From the NCBI RefSeq assembly GCF_019703875.1, contig NZ_AP024110.1, positions 1,674,001 to 1,738,000 of the forward strand: 64,000 nt of DNA, read 5' to 3'. A program made the position numbers and the translations under genes. Origin of the DNA: Methyloradius palustris (GTDB lineage Bacteria; Pseudomonadota; Gammaproteobacteria; Burkholderiales; Methylophilaceae). The notes beneath the pieces are model-generated. The model was not told where the DNA came from. It searched no databases and was given only the letters and a program-made list of their open reading frames with translations. Numbering within the stretch: position 1 is the stretch's first letter; the number at the start of each line of letters is the position of its first letter. Shown in pieces: positions 1 to 8,724 of the stretch.

Positions 1-650
1 GTATTTTCAGAAGAACATAAGAAATAAACTACATTTGCTACATCATCCAGATTTGCCAAGCGACCAAACTGAGTAGAGTTTTCAATCGCTGACACCTGTT
101 CTTTTGCCAGGTTTTTATGCGTCATTGGAGTATCCAATGCGCCGGGCAGTACTGCATTAATTAAATGGCTTTCGCTCCCAAGATCATTGACAAGCGATAA
201 AACCAGTCCATGAATCGCTGACTTACTTACACCGTAGGACAACTTATTTTGCCGGGAAATATTCTGCCAAATAGAGCTAATGAGGCAAAGCCTTGCAGGT
301 TTTTTCAGAATTTCATTTTCAAGAAGAATATTCAAAGTCTTGAGAATATACAAAACATTTGCCTCATAAATTTCACGATGCTTTTGCTCGTCAAAACTAT
401 AGATGTTGTCATTCCAGTTTTGCCCTTGAGCCCAGCAAATAGAATCAAAAGGACCTTCGTTTTTGAGTCTGGATAACGGGGGACTACTATTAGCATCAAA
501 AGGACTCCATGACACTCTGGTATTAGAGTCAATATCTTCTCGAGTGACGCCTAGCACGTCCCAAGCTGCATTCAAAAACTTTTGTTCGATAGCTGACCCT
601 ATAGAGCCATTTACTCCGAATAAAAGTATTTTTTGTTTTTGTTGAGCCAT
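1..650 (-). CDS. SDR family oxidoreductase, 3' end beyond the window
   Basis: An open frame runs from an ATG at 650 to the left edge with no stop, so the C-terminus is missing. The translation starts MAQQKQKILLFGVNGSIG, which gives the glycine-rich nucleotide-binding turn of a Rossmann fold. It later has SSIW followed by YGVSK, the catalytic Ser and Tyr-x-x-x-Lys of short-chain dehydrogenases, and then LPGALDTPM. The ATG shares one base with the stop of the upstream rfbH-like gene (TGATG), so the two are probably translationally coupled. Its place behind three CDP-sugar genes suggests it reduces a keto-deoxy-sugar nucleotide, but this is inference; the substrate cannot be read from the sequence. 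Confidence 0.85.
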   Translation of the reverse strand, partial: MAQQKQKILLFGVNGSIGSAIEQKFLNAAWDVLGVTREDIDSNTRVSWSPFDANSSPPLSRLKNEGPFDSICWAQGQNWNDNIYSFDEQKHREIYEANVLYILKTLNILLENEILKKPARLCLISSIWQNISRQNKLSYGVSKSAIHGLVLSLVNDLGSESHLINAVLPGALDTPMTHKNLAKEQVSAIENSTQFGRLANLDDVANVVYFLCSSEN

Positions 651-1969
651 CAATCGAAATTAACGCCAAGATATGATTCAATTTTAGCAATCGTAAAATC
701 CAGCATTTCTATTGTCAGCCCTGGATATACACCAACCCAGAAACTATTATTCATGACAACATCAGTATTGGTGAGCTCACCACTTACCCTGTAATTTCTG
801 CCAAGCATATAAGGCTGACGGGTTAAGTTGCCGGCAAATAACAAACGCGTACCAATTTTATTCTGGTCAAGGTAATTTAATAAATCTACCCTGCGAACAT
901 CAGCCTCTGGCTTGATTGTCATCAAGAAACCAAACCATGAGGGATCACTATTTGGAGTAGCTTCGGGGAGAATTAAAAACTCTTCGCATGATGCCAGCCT
1001 GGATTTAAGATAGGCGAAATTATCTTTACGTGCTTGCACAAAACTATCTAGCTTATCCATTTGCGCTAGGCCACAAGCGGCCTGCATATCAGTAATCTTC
1101 AGGTTGTAGCCTAGGTGAGCATAGGTATATTTGTGGTCATAGCCCTCAGGCAAGGTACCGAGTTTCCAACAAAAGCGTTTGCCACAGGTGTTGTCTTTAC
1201 CTGGCGCGCAGTAACAATCACGGCCCCAATCACGGAAAGACTCAGCGATCAATTTAAGCTCTGGGTTGTTAGTAAAAACTGCCCCGCCCTCGCCCATTGT
1301 GATGTGGTGGGCCGGATAAAAACTAAGTGTGCCAATATCGCCGAATGTGCCAGTTAATTGCCCACTATAGGTCGAGCCGAGCGCATCACAATTGTCTTCA
1401 ACCAGCCATAATCCATGCTTTTGGCAAATCTCTTTTACTACTTTGATATTGAAAGGGTTTCCCAAAGAATGAGCCAACATGATGGCTTTGGTTTTGGGGC
1501 TGATGGCAGCTTCGATTTTGTCGACATCAATATTGTGTGTTGCAACATCAATATCAACAAAAACTGGCACAGCACCAAACTGCAAAATTGGGTTAACCGT
1601 AGTAGGGAAACCAGCAGCTACCCCAATCACCTCGTCACCCGGCTTAATAGCACGATGGCCCAGTCTAGGAGAGGTAAGTGCGGAAAAGGCTAGTAAGTTT
1701 GCAGATGAGCCTGAGTTGGTAGTGATTAAAAATTTAACACCCAGATATTCGGCCAAGCGCTTCTCAAATGCTTCATTAAAGCGGCCTGTCGTGAGCCATC
1801 CATCTAAAGATGCTTCCACCATGCTTTTAAGTTCATTTCCATCGAGTACTTTGCCTGATGGAGGTACAACGGTCGTGCCTGCCTCAAAAGCTTTAGGCGC
1901 ATATTTGAGCGCTGCGTATTCATCAACCAGAGTTGCAATTTTTTGACGAATCTCTTGGGCTTTATCCAA
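650..1969 (-). CDS. rfbH: CDP-4-keto-6-deoxyglucose 3-dehydrase (E1, RfbH/DdhC type)
   Basis: DegT/DnrJ/EryC1-fold protein of 439 aa that removes the C3 hydroxyl of CDP-4-keto-6-deoxyglucose using PMP and an iron-sulfur cluster. Ordinary aminotransferases of this fold have a PLP-binding lysine; here the equivalent segment reads PAHHITMGEGG (about residues 219-229), with His in its place, as known for E1. Four cysteines at 194, 252, 254 and 262 give the spacing C-x57-C-x-C-x7-C, the known [2Fe-2S] pattern of E1, so the enzyme looks complete. It follows rfbG by 32 bp and overlaps the next SDR gene by one base. No E3-type ferredoxin reductase gene is visible in the window. Confidence 0.92.
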   Translation of the reverse strand: MDKAQEIRQKIATLVDEYAALKYAPKAFEAGTTVVPPSGKVLDGNELKSMVEASLDGWLTTGRFNEAFEKRLAEYLGVKFLITTNSGSSANLLAFSALTSPRLGHRAIKPGDEVIGVAAGFPTTVNPILQFGAVPVFVDIDVATHNIDVDKIEAAISPKTKAIMLAHSLGNPFNIKVVKEICQKHGLWLVEDNCDALGSTYSGQLTGTFGDIGTLSFYPAHHITMGEGGAVFTNNPELKLIAESFRDWGRDCYCAPGKDNTCGKRFCWKLGTLPEGYDHKYTYAHLGYNLKITDMQAACGLAQMDKLDSFVQARKDNFAYLKSRLASCEEFLILPEATPNSDPSWFGFLMTIKPEADVRRVDLLNYLDQNKIGTRLLFAGNLTRQPYMLGRNYRVSGELTNTDVVMNNSFWVGVYPGLTIEMLDFTIAKIESYLGVNFD

Positions 1970-2001
1970 AATATTATTCCTTCTTACATTTTCATTTAAA
2001 A

Positions 2002-3081
2002 TTAAAGGGGCTTAGTAGCTGTATAGCTCTTTATTTCATTAATCGTATATTCATGCATATCTTGGTTCTCCAAATGCGCTTTATGCCAATCCACTATCTT
2101 CTCAATAGAATTCCGGATAGACCATCTTGGCTGCCAGTCAAGTAACTGGCGCGCTTTAGTGCAATCCAGCTTTAAATAATGCGCCTCATGCAAGTCTGCT
2201 TTAGTACTATCAATATGATAGCTCGCGCCATCACCCCAGCTTTTAACCATGGAAGCTACAATCCACTCAACGGGCTTTGCATCCTGGTCATATGGTCCAA
2301 AATTCCAAGCTTGAGAGAATTTCGCACCTTGCGAAAATAAGCGCTCAGCTAATAACAAATAACCACTTAATGGCTCTAAAACATGCTGCCATGGGCGAAT
2401 AGCATTGGGACTTCTGATAATGACTTTATCTTTTGCACTAATGGCACGAATGATATCTGGGACTAATCGTTCATCTGCCCAATCCCCGCCGCCAATTACG
2501 TTGCCAGCTCTTGCAGAAGCAATTCCAACGCCATGGGTAGCGCAATTTTGCGGATTAAAAAATGAATTACGATATGCTGATGTCACAAGTTCCGCACAGC
2601 CTTTACTGCTACTGTATGGGTCATATCCACCCATTGCCTCATCTTCGCGATAACCCCATAACCATTCACGGTTCTCATATGACTTATCGCTGGTCACGTT
2701 CACCACCGCTTTAACACTGGAGCTATGGCGTATTGCCTCTAAAAGGTTTACCGTACCCATGACGTTCGTAGAATAAGTCTCTACTGGCTCCATGTATGAA
2801 TAGCGCACAAGTGGTTGCGCTGCCATGTGGATGACAACTTCAGGATTGTATTCAGCAAAAACTTTTTGCAGATGCGGGAGATCACGTATATCGCCAATAA
2901 TACTTGTCATACCCTCAGCGACTCTTGCTGTCTGGAACAGATTAGGGGTTGTCGATGGTGCTAGCGCATAACCAATCACATTAGCCTCTAATGATTGCAA
3001 CCAGAGCGATATCCAGCTGCCTTTGAAGCCAGTGTGTCCAGTGACTAGAACACGTTTCCCCTTCCAGAAATTCGGATTCAT
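2002..3081 (-). CDS. rfbG: CDP-glucose 4,6-dehydratase
   Basis: Extended SDR enzyme converting CDP-glucose to CDP-4-keto-6-deoxyglucose, the substrate of the following rfbH product. The N-terminus carries VLVTGHTGFKGSW (NAD-binding GxxGxxG) and the middle has YDPYSSSKG with the Tyr-x-x-x-Lys catalytic pair. I chose the ATG at 3081 (MNPNFWKGK, 359 aa) because it overlaps the rfbF stop as ATGA; an upstream in-frame start at 3117 would add 12 residues lying inside rfbF. The rfbF-rfbG-rfbH order matches the classical dideoxyhexose pathway of O-antigen clusters. Confidence 0.93.
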   Translation of the reverse strand: MNPNFWKGKRVLVTGHTGFKGSWISLWLQSLEANVIGYALAPSTTPNLFQTARVAEGMTSIIGDIRDLPHLQKVFAEYNPEVVIHMAAQPLVRYSYMEPVETYSTNVMGTVNLLEAIRHSSSVKAVVNVTSDKSYENREWLWGYREDEAMGGYDPYSSSKGCAELVTSAYRNSFFNPQNCATHGVGIASARAGNVIGGGDWADERLVPDIIRAISAKDKVIIRSPNAIRPWQHVLEPLSGYLLLAERLFSQGAKFSQAWNFGPYDQDAKPVEWIVASMVKSWGDGASYHIDSTKADLHEAHYLKLDCTKARQLLDWQPRWSIRNSIEKIVDWHKAHLENQDMHEYTINEIKSYTATKPL

Positions 3082-3851
3082 GACCAAGTTTTCCAAGGTG
3101 CTTTGCCTGATTGCCATAAATCTTCGAGATATACTTTGTCACGCAAGGTATCCATCGGCTGCCAGAAATCATCATGATTAAAAGCCGCAAGCTGGCCCTC
3201 TTCCGCTAACCGCTCTAATGGCTCTTTTTCCCAAACAGTCTCATCGTCGGCTATATAATCAATAACTTCAGGAGACATTACGAAAAACCCGCCGTTAACC
3301 ATGGCGCCATCACCTTTTGGTTTTTCCCGAAAGCTAGCAACTTTAGGGCCTTTGATTTCCAAAGCACCAAAACGTCCAGGGGGTAATGTAGCAGTGAGTG
3401 TGGCCTTAACATTTTGAGACTTATGAAAATTAATAAGATCAGTAATATTAATATTGCTGACACCATCGCCATAAGTAAAACAAAAAACATCTTCATCTTT
3501 TAAGTAGTTAACAACTCTTTTAAGACGGCCACCAGTCATCGTATTTTCACCAGTATCAACCAAAGTCACGCGCCAAGGCTCGACATTGCGTTGATGAACC
3601 TCCATTTTATTTGCTTGCATATCAAACGTAATATCAGACATATGCAAGAAATAATTCGCGAAGTACTCCTTGATTACATAGCCTTTGTAGCCACAGCAGA
3701 CGATAAAATCATTAATGCCGTGCGCAGAATAAATCTTCATGATGTGCCATAAAATAGGGCGTCCACCAATTTCGATCATAGGCTTAGGCCGTAAAGAGGT
3801 CTCTTCGCTTATACGTGTACCTAAACCACCAGCAAGAATCACTGCTTTCAT
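3078..3851 (-). CDS. rfbF: Glucose-1-phosphate cytidylyltransferase
   Basis: Nucleotidyltransferase of 257 aa that makes CDP-glucose from CTP and glucose-1-phosphate, the entry step of the CDP-6-deoxyhexose pathway. The N-terminal signature reads MKAVILAGGLGTRISEE followed by RPKPMIEIGGRPI, typical of this family, and the sequence has the usual length and no interruption. It is first in a run of four overlapping or closely spaced minus-strand genes (rfbF, rfbG, rfbH, SDR). The 117 bp upstream, before the MarR-type regulator, probably carry the operon promoter, but I could not pick out a convincing -35/-10 pair. Confidence 0.94.
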   Translation of the reverse strand: MKAVILAGGLGTRISEETSLRPKPMIEIGGRPILWHIMKIYSAHGINDFIVCCGYKGYVIKEYFANYFLHMSDITFDMQANKMEVHQRNVEPWRVTLVDTGENTMTGGRLKRVVNYLKDEDVFCFTYGDGVSNINITDLINFHKSQNVKATLTATLPPGRFGALEIKGPKVASFREKPKGDGAMVNGGFFVMSPEVIDYIADDETVWEKEPLERLAEEGQLAAFNHDDFWQPMDTLRDKVYLEDLWQSGKAPWKTWS

Positions 3852-3968
3852 TTAATTTCCTTATATCGAGCTCGACACTTCAATTAAGCGAGGTGATCTA
3901 TTTTATTCTCTTTATTTCCAAGATTAGCTCTAATTACATCTTACTAATTTTACTAAAAATGAATGCAC

Positions 3969-4304
3969 TCATAATCTTTTATTATCTGTTACAACCTCTC
4001 GATGTAATTCTTCAAGCTCAGCTTTCAATGTTTCATATTGTTGTAATTTATATTTGAGGAATCGTACTGTAATACTTGCCTTTTCTTCCATGCCACTAGG
4101 TGTCAACAGATACATATACGCCAGCTTATTTTTGCTGTTGCGGAAATTGGTGGCTTTTAGAAAACCAACATCCATCAGGGCTTTCAGACAAAAATTTGCT
4201 TTACCAAGACTGATGCCAAGGACCTGTGCGAGTTCGCGCTGACTGATCTCGGGCTGAGCTTCGATCAGTTTTAATATCTTGTAACGATATTCATCTGTGA
4301 GCAT
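3969..4304 (-). CDS. MarR-type winged-helix regulator of the EPS-associated family
   Basis: Small DNA-binding protein of 111 aa. Residues 1-75 form a winged helix-turn-helix (QRELAQVLGISLGKANFCL is the helix-turn-helix), and the rest is a Lys/Glu-rich helix likely to dimerise as a coiled coil. The layout fits the MarR-like regulators found beside exopolysaccharide clusters in beta- and gammaproteobacteria. It reads in the same direction as the downstream CDP-sugar genes with a 117-bp gap, so regulation of that cluster is a reasonable inference. Divergent from it, 155 bp away, is an SDR gene. Confidence 0.8.
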   Translation of the reverse strand: MLTDEYRYKILKLIEAQPEISQRELAQVLGISLGKANFCLKALMDVGFLKATNFRNSKNKLAYMYLLTPSGMEEKASITVRFLKYKLQQYETLKAELEELHREVVTDNKRL

Positions 4305-4459
4305 GTTTTAGTAGAATGCAGTCCTGTAAAGATAGTGCGTTCAAATACTGAACGCAGTTTAGCAAATAAATTAATCATTGAACAAGCGTATATTTATAAC
4401 ATCTATACAATATTCTTTATTGCCTTACTATTTAAAACATAAAACTGGAGATTTTTATC

Positions 4460-5155
4460 ATGCCTAATGTGTTGATCACTGGCGCTAACCGTGGCCTGGG
4501 GCTTGAATTTAGCAAACAATATGCTGAAGATGGCTGGCGCGTGTTCGCCTGTTGCCGCAATCCTGATACAGCTAAAGAACTACTGGAATTAACAGCCAAG
4601 CATAGCAGCCTGATCAGTATTCACACACTGGATGTAGGCAACTTCAACCAGATTGATGAATTAGCGCAATCATTCAGTCAGCCGATTGATATTTTATTGA
4701 ATAATGCGGGCATCTACCCTGCCAGCCCAAATGGGAAATTAGCCAATAGTGATTATGATAAATGGCTGGAAGCCTTTCGCATCAACAGCTTGGCTCCTTT
4801 CAAGATGGCGCAGGCATTTGCTGGCCAGATTGAAAAAGGTCAAATCAAGAAAATTATTAATCTCACCAGCAAAATGGGGAGCCTCGACGATAACACCAGT
4901 GGGGGCAGCTATATTTATCGCTCCAGTAAGACTGCACTGAATATGATCATCAAAAGCCTCTCGTTTGAGTTGGCTCCACATGGCATCAGCACCATCGTGC
5001 TACATCCAGGTTGGGTACAAACCGATATGGGTGGGCCTAATGGGCTGATTAATGCGCAGCAGAGCGTAAGTGGCATGCGCAAGGTAATCGAAAAACTGAC
5101 CTTGGCCGATAGCGGAAAATTCTTTGCTTATGATGGGAAAGTAGTTCCCTGGTAA
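4460..5155 (+). CDS. SDR family NAD(P)-dependent oxidoreductase
   Basis: Classical short-chain dehydrogenase of 231 aa, complete. It shows TGANRGLG (cofactor turn, residues 7-14), NNAG, the catalytic serine region LTSKMGS, YRSSK as the Tyr-x-x-x-Lys pair, and HPGWVQTDMGG near the C-terminus. That last motif is common in the CsgA/YciK-like SDR branch. A GGAG ribosome binding site lies about 8 nt before the ATG. The substrate is unknown. It ends 19 bp before the convergent hslR gene and appears to be a single-gene unit. Confidence 0.88.
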   Translation: MPNVLITGANRGLGLEFSKQYAEDGWRVFACCRNPDTAKELLELTAKHSSLISIHTLDVGNFNQIDELAQSFSQPIDILLNNAGIYPASPNGKLANSDYDKWLEAFRINSLAPFKMAQAFAGQIEKGQIKKIINLTSKMGSLDDNTSGGSYIYRSSKTALNMIIKSLSFELAPHGISTIVLHPGWVQTDMGGPNGLINAQQSVSGMRKVIEKLTLADSGKFFAYDGKVVPW

Positions 5156-5174
5156 CTCAAATTAGAGCCGTCTG

Positions 5175-5564
5175 TTAGATACCCGTGAAACGCCGTATTT
5201 CGCGTAACTGACGTTTGGTCGGGCGCCCTGCTCCACGCTCGCGTTTACCATGATCAGCTTCACGGGTAACAGCGGCATCTGCGCGTTTGGCTTGGCTGGC
5301 TGGTGTTTCAGAGTACAACAGAGCCGCCTCTGGTGCACCTTTACGCTGCATGGATAAGCCAGTCACGCTGACCTCAATCTCAAAGTCCTTGCGGCGTATG
5401 TGAATAACTTGTCCAAGTTTGACTTCCTTTGCCGGCTTTACGCGTTCGCCATCGACATGAATCTTGCCACCATCAATTGCATCGGTAGCCAAGCTACGGG
5501 TCTTGAAAAATCGGGCAGCCCATAGCCATTTATCCAGCCTGCATTTGTTATCCACATCAGTCAT
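5175..5564 (-). CDS. hslR: Hsp15, ribosome-associated S4-domain heat-shock protein
   Basis: RNA-binding protein of 129 aa with an N-terminal S4 domain (RLDKWLWAARFFKTRS, about residues 9-24) and a basic C-terminal tail (KRERGAGRPTKRQLREIRRF). This matches Hsp15, which in E. coli binds free 50S subunits carrying a nascent chain and helps recycle them. It starts 5 bp after the stop of the Lon-like protease gene on the same strand, so the two are probably co-transcribed, an arrangement that fits a shared protein-quality or heat-stress role (inference). Confidence 0.9.
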   Translation of the reverse strand: MTDVDNKCRLDKWLWAARFFKTRSLATDAIDGGKIHVDGERVKPAKEVKLGQVIHIRRKDFEIEVSVTGLSMQRKGAPEAALLYSETPASQAKRADAAVTREADHGKRERGAGRPTKRQLREIRRFTGI

Positions 5565-5569
5565 GAAGA

Positions 5570-7723
5570 TTAGCGTTCGTACAAACCTGCCTGCTGGTTA
5601 TTCAGGTGATGGTTGTTGCGGTAGATATCGCGATAATTTCTCAGCGCATTCTGCACTTCACCCATCACAGTGTTTTCGAGGTAATTACCATAGACATCTG
5701 GCTGGCCTGCGGCGAGCCCTGTCAATAAGGCAATGCCATCAAGCACATGCGCTATGGTGTATATGTGGAACTGACCTTGCGCAACCGCATGAATGACTTC
5801 TTGATCCAATAACAAATGTAGTCGATTACGAGCGGGGATAATCACGCCCTGTGTGCCATCTAGGCCTGATTGTTGGCATACCCGAAAATAACCTTCAATT
5901 TTCTCATTCACGCCACCAATCGGCATCACTTCACCATGCTGGTTCAATGCGCCTGTCACGGCAATCCCTTGCGGCAATGCCAAGCCTGACAAATCAGATA
6001 GCAAAGCGAATAACTCTGCACACGAAGCAGAGTCACCTTCCACGCCATAGTATTCCTGCTCAAATACAATAGACGCGTGCATCGCCAAAGGTGCCAAATT
6101 GGCGAAGCTGGCAGAAAGCCAACTCTGCAGGATGTATATGCCTTTATCATGATTCGGGCCGCTCATCTTGACCTCGCGGTCAATATTGATCACGCCCTTG
6201 TCACCCGCGTGGCAGCGGGCTGAGATTCTTACTGGCGAGCCAAAACTCGCATCTCCAAGGTCTATATGTGAGAGGCCATTAATCTGGCCAACCACCTTGC
6301 CTTTCAGACTAATGAGCAGTTCTCCATCAATTATGGAATGGCGAAGCTGCTGCTCGGGGTGTTGATGGCGTTGATATTGTTGCTTTAGCGCGCACTCCAC
6401 ATGCATAGCTGAGATTAGAGATGCATCTCCAGCTATCGCGGCGCTCTCAAAAAGCAAAGCTCGCAAATACGAAAAATCTGTACTAACTCGGGTTTGGTCA
6501 TCGATTCTGCGCTGCATCTGTCGGATGACAATAGCCACTGCATCAGCACTCAAATGAGGCAAGTTGTGTTCTGCGGATTGCTGGCTAATATATTGCGCAA
6601 CTGCCTGATAATTCGCTGGTGTAGCGGAGAATCTTTCGACGAAATCCACTTTAATTTTAAAGTAGCGGGCAAACTCATAAGACTCTTCTTGCAACGCGTA
6701 GTAATCCTCGCGCGAAGCAATCAGCACAACCTTGACGACAGCTTTTAAAGGCTCAAGTGAGCAATGCCCCGCGCTACTTTGTGCTGAAGACCCTGCAGAC
6801 TCTTCAACTTGCACGTGTCCGTTGCGCAAAAAACGGTGTAGCTTTTCAATGATCTGGCTGCCATTCTGCTGATCCGCATGAATATCGCGCAGATGTAGCA
6901 TCAGCATGCCACCATTGGCTTTTAGCAGATTGCCCGCACGAATGCGCATAAAGTCAGGTGTGGTATTGCCATCGCCCGTGCTTTCCAGCCCGCCAAAAAG
7001 CGATAACATCGATGGGTCATCATCGTAAATGACTGGTGCGCCTTTGGCGTTGCGGTGATCCACCAGTAAGTTAACGCGATAACGGCTTAAAAGGCTCTCC
7101 AGATCACCATCTGCATCATTGCTACCAGACTGGAATACTTCGATGTTTTCTAAAGTGTCTTGTTTAAGTGCATTCAAATAAGTGCTGAGTTTACTGTCAT
7201 CAATCACTTGGCTTTTAAGGCTAGTGTTGATTTTAGCCAATTCAAGAGTCAAGAAATCTGCAATAGCTTGGTGTTTACAAGCAGGCTCGCTTTCGCTCTT
7301 GTTCTCTACCTTTGCAGCCTCAGCCAGCATTGCTGGAATGGTTTTGGCAAGCAATCGGATGTACGCATCCATTGCCTGCCGCAACGCAGCACCTGCACCC
7401 GCTTGCAAATAGAGGGCTATAGGCGTTTCGGGAACCTCTATATTGTTCAATATGACGAGATCATGCGGCTTTTCAGATTGTGCAGCGATTTCTTGCATCA
7501 ACTTCAACGTCAACGAAGTACGGCCAGCACCAGGCTCACCCAGCACGATTAAATGAAACCCTGGTTGCTGCATCGTCAAACCAAATCTTGCTGCAGTTTC
7601 AGCCTCTGCCTGCCCTATCCAGCTTGCACCAGAGGTTTGTATGAGTTCAGAGGTATCTGAGAAGCCGAGTGCATGGGCATCGATTTGAACAGTCAAAGAT
7701 TCTGGGTTTAGCGTAGTTAGCAT
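5570..7723 (-). CDS. Lon-like ATP-dependent protease (S16 family)
   Basis: AAA+ protease of 717 aa. A Walker A motif GEPGAGRTS lies near residue 62; a sensor/AAA region follows (GGMLMLHLRDIHAD), and the C-terminal third is a Lon S16 protease domain. The catalytic dyad is Ser565 in GDSASCAE and Lys608 in GGVNEKIEGYF. It lacks the Lon N-terminal substrate domain and is not full-length LonA; it resembles the bacterial LonB-like/YcbZ group, whose substrates are poorly known. It sits between moaE (74 bp upstream) and hslR (5 bp downstream) on the same strand. Confidence 0.88.
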   Translation of the reverse strand: MLTTLNPESLTVQIDAHALGFSDTSELIQTSGASWIGQAEAETAARFGLTMQQPGFHLIVLGEPGAGRTSLTLKLMQEIAAQSEKPHDLVILNNIEVPETPIALYLQAGAGAALRQAMDAYIRLLAKTIPAMLAEAAKVENKSESEPACKHQAIADFLTLELAKINTSLKSQVIDDSKLSTYLNALKQDTLENIEVFQSGSNDADGDLESLLSRYRVNLLVDHRNAKGAPVIYDDDPSMLSLFGGLESTGDGNTTPDFMRIRAGNLLKANGGMLMLHLRDIHADQQNGSQIIEKLHRFLRNGHVQVEESAGSSAQSSAGHCSLEPLKAVVKVVLIASREDYYALQEESYEFARYFKIKVDFVERFSATPANYQAVAQYISQQSAEHNLPHLSADAVAIVIRQMQRRIDDQTRVSTDFSYLRALLFESAAIAGDASLISAMHVECALKQQYQRHQHPEQQLRHSIIDGELLISLKGKVVGQINGLSHIDLGDASFGSPVRISARCHAGDKGVINIDREVKMSGPNHDKGIYILQSWLSASFANLAPLAMHASIVFEQEYYGVEGDSASCAELFALLSDLSGLALPQGIAVTGALNQHGEVMPIGGVNEKIEGYFRVCQQSGLDGTQGVIIPARNRLHLLLDQEVIHAVAQGQFHIYTIAHVLDGIALLTGLAAGQPDVYGNYLENTVMGEVQNALRNYRDIYRNNHHLNNQQAGLYER

Positions 7724-7797
7724 TTAGTTTTTATAGTTACCGTACTGTTGATCGAGATTGAAATGAAGTTGAGTGATAAGTGCGACAATGATTAATT

Positions 7798-8250
7798 CTA
7801 GACCTGCCAGCGCTCTCGTGCGGCGTCATCAGAGATTTTAGCCTCCACCCAACGCTCGCCGTTGGGAGTTTGTTCTTTTTTCCAGAATGGCGCTTCTGTC
7901 TTGAGGAAATCCATAATGAATTCACAGGCAGAAAAAGCCTCGCCGCGATGCGCACCACTGACAGCAACCAGCACAATCTCGTCTGTAGGCTTTAATTCAC
8001 CCACTCTATGTATCACCAAGGCATCGAAGATATTCCAGCGCTGTTTGGCAGTAGCAATGATGTTTTCTAATGCCGCCTCGGTCATTCCGGGATAATGCTC
8101 CAGTGTGAGCGTACTCACCTGCTCACCATCATTCAGGTCACGTACCTGACCGACAAAAGAAACCACCGCACCCGTATCAGGGCGGCTCAAACGCAAACGA
8201 CTAATTTCAGCGCCTGCGTCAAAATCTTCCGCCTGAACCCTCACTGACAT
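7798..8250 (-). CDS. moaE: Molybdopterin synthase catalytic subunit
   Basis: MoaE of 150 aa, which with thiocarboxylated MoaD inserts the dithiolene sulfurs into precursor Z in molybdenum cofactor synthesis. Recognisable are FVGQVRD, LEHYPGM, HRVGEL, SGAHRGEAFSAC and the lysine-rich active-site stretch TEAPFWKKE. I prefer the ATG at 8250, placed one base after the moaD stop and giving the usual 150 aa; a GTG at 8259 overlapping moaD would add three residues. moaD lies directly upstream, so the two subunits are made together. Confidence 0.94.
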   Translation of the reverse strand: MSVRVQAEDFDAGAEISRLRLSRPDTGAVVSFVGQVRDLNDGEQVSTLTLEHYPGMTEAALENIIATAKQRWNIFDALVIHRVGELKPTDEIVLVAVSGAHRGEAFSACEFIMDFLKTEAPFWKKEQTPNGERWVEAKISDDAARERWQV

Positions 8251-8251
8251 A

Positions 8252-8503
8252 TCAACCACCAGTCACTGGTGGGAAAAATGCCACTTCATCGCCAGCTTTG
8301 ATGATGGCATCATTTGTCACGAGGGTTTGGTTAACAGCTACACGCACATTTTTATTCGCTGCTAAGTGCTGCCAATCCGCACCACGGGCAGCAAGCTTTA
8401 CCACTAAGTCCGCAACCGAAATCTCAGGCTCAGCAAGTATGATTTGCTCGGTAGAAACGCCGAGTTGTTCCCGTAAACTCGCAAAATAAAGCACTTTGAT
8501 CAT
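8252..8503 (-). CDS. moaD: Molybdopterin synthase sulfur-carrier subunit
   Basis: Ubiquitin-like protein of 83 aa ending in PPVTGG; the terminal Gly-Gly is what MoeB adenylates and what carries the thiocarboxylate to MoaE. The start MIKVLYFASLREQLG is typical of MoaD. It is followed at once by moaE and preceded, after 8 bp, by a 70-aa gene of unknown function. Other moa/moe genes are not in the window. Confidence 0.93.
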   Translation of the reverse strand: MIKVLYFASLREQLGVSTEQIILAEPEISVADLVVKLAARGADWQHLAANKNVRVAVNQTLVTNDAIIKAGDEVAFFPPVTGG

Positions 8504-8511
8504 ATTGAGAA

Positions 8512-8724
8512 TTAATCTACTTGGTCGTCCGTATGCAACACATCTGCATCCGTCACTGCGCCGCGTCTGCCGCTCACGGCTTCCGCCAGCAATTGCATGA
8601 GCTTGCCCTTGTGCACAGGGTCTTGCAGCAAGCTAGAGCTAAAGGTAATGCCAAATTTACCTGCGTAATGCTGTACCAGCATAATCAGACCAGACTCGTC
8701 TTCATCCACATTTATATTGCTCAT
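8512..8724 (-). CDS. Conserved-looking small protein of unknown function
   Basis: I do not recognise this 70-aa protein. It has no signal peptide or membrane segment, is acidic at both ends (MSNINVDEDES at the start, DADVLHTDDQVD at the end) and has a helical middle. Its reality is supported by context: the ATG overlaps the rmuC stop as ATGA, and its own stop lies 8 bp before moaD, so it is held tightly within an rmuC-orf-moaD-moaE run. No function is proposed. Confidence 0.7.
   Translation of the reverse strand: MSNINVDEDESGLIMLVQHYAGKFGITFSSSLLQDPVHKGKLMQLLAEAVSGRRGAVTDADVLHTDDQVD

Noticed and set aside
1479..1946. 155-codon plus-strand open frame opposite rfbH
   Set aside because: Antisense to the cofactor-binding part of rfbH; no independent evidence.
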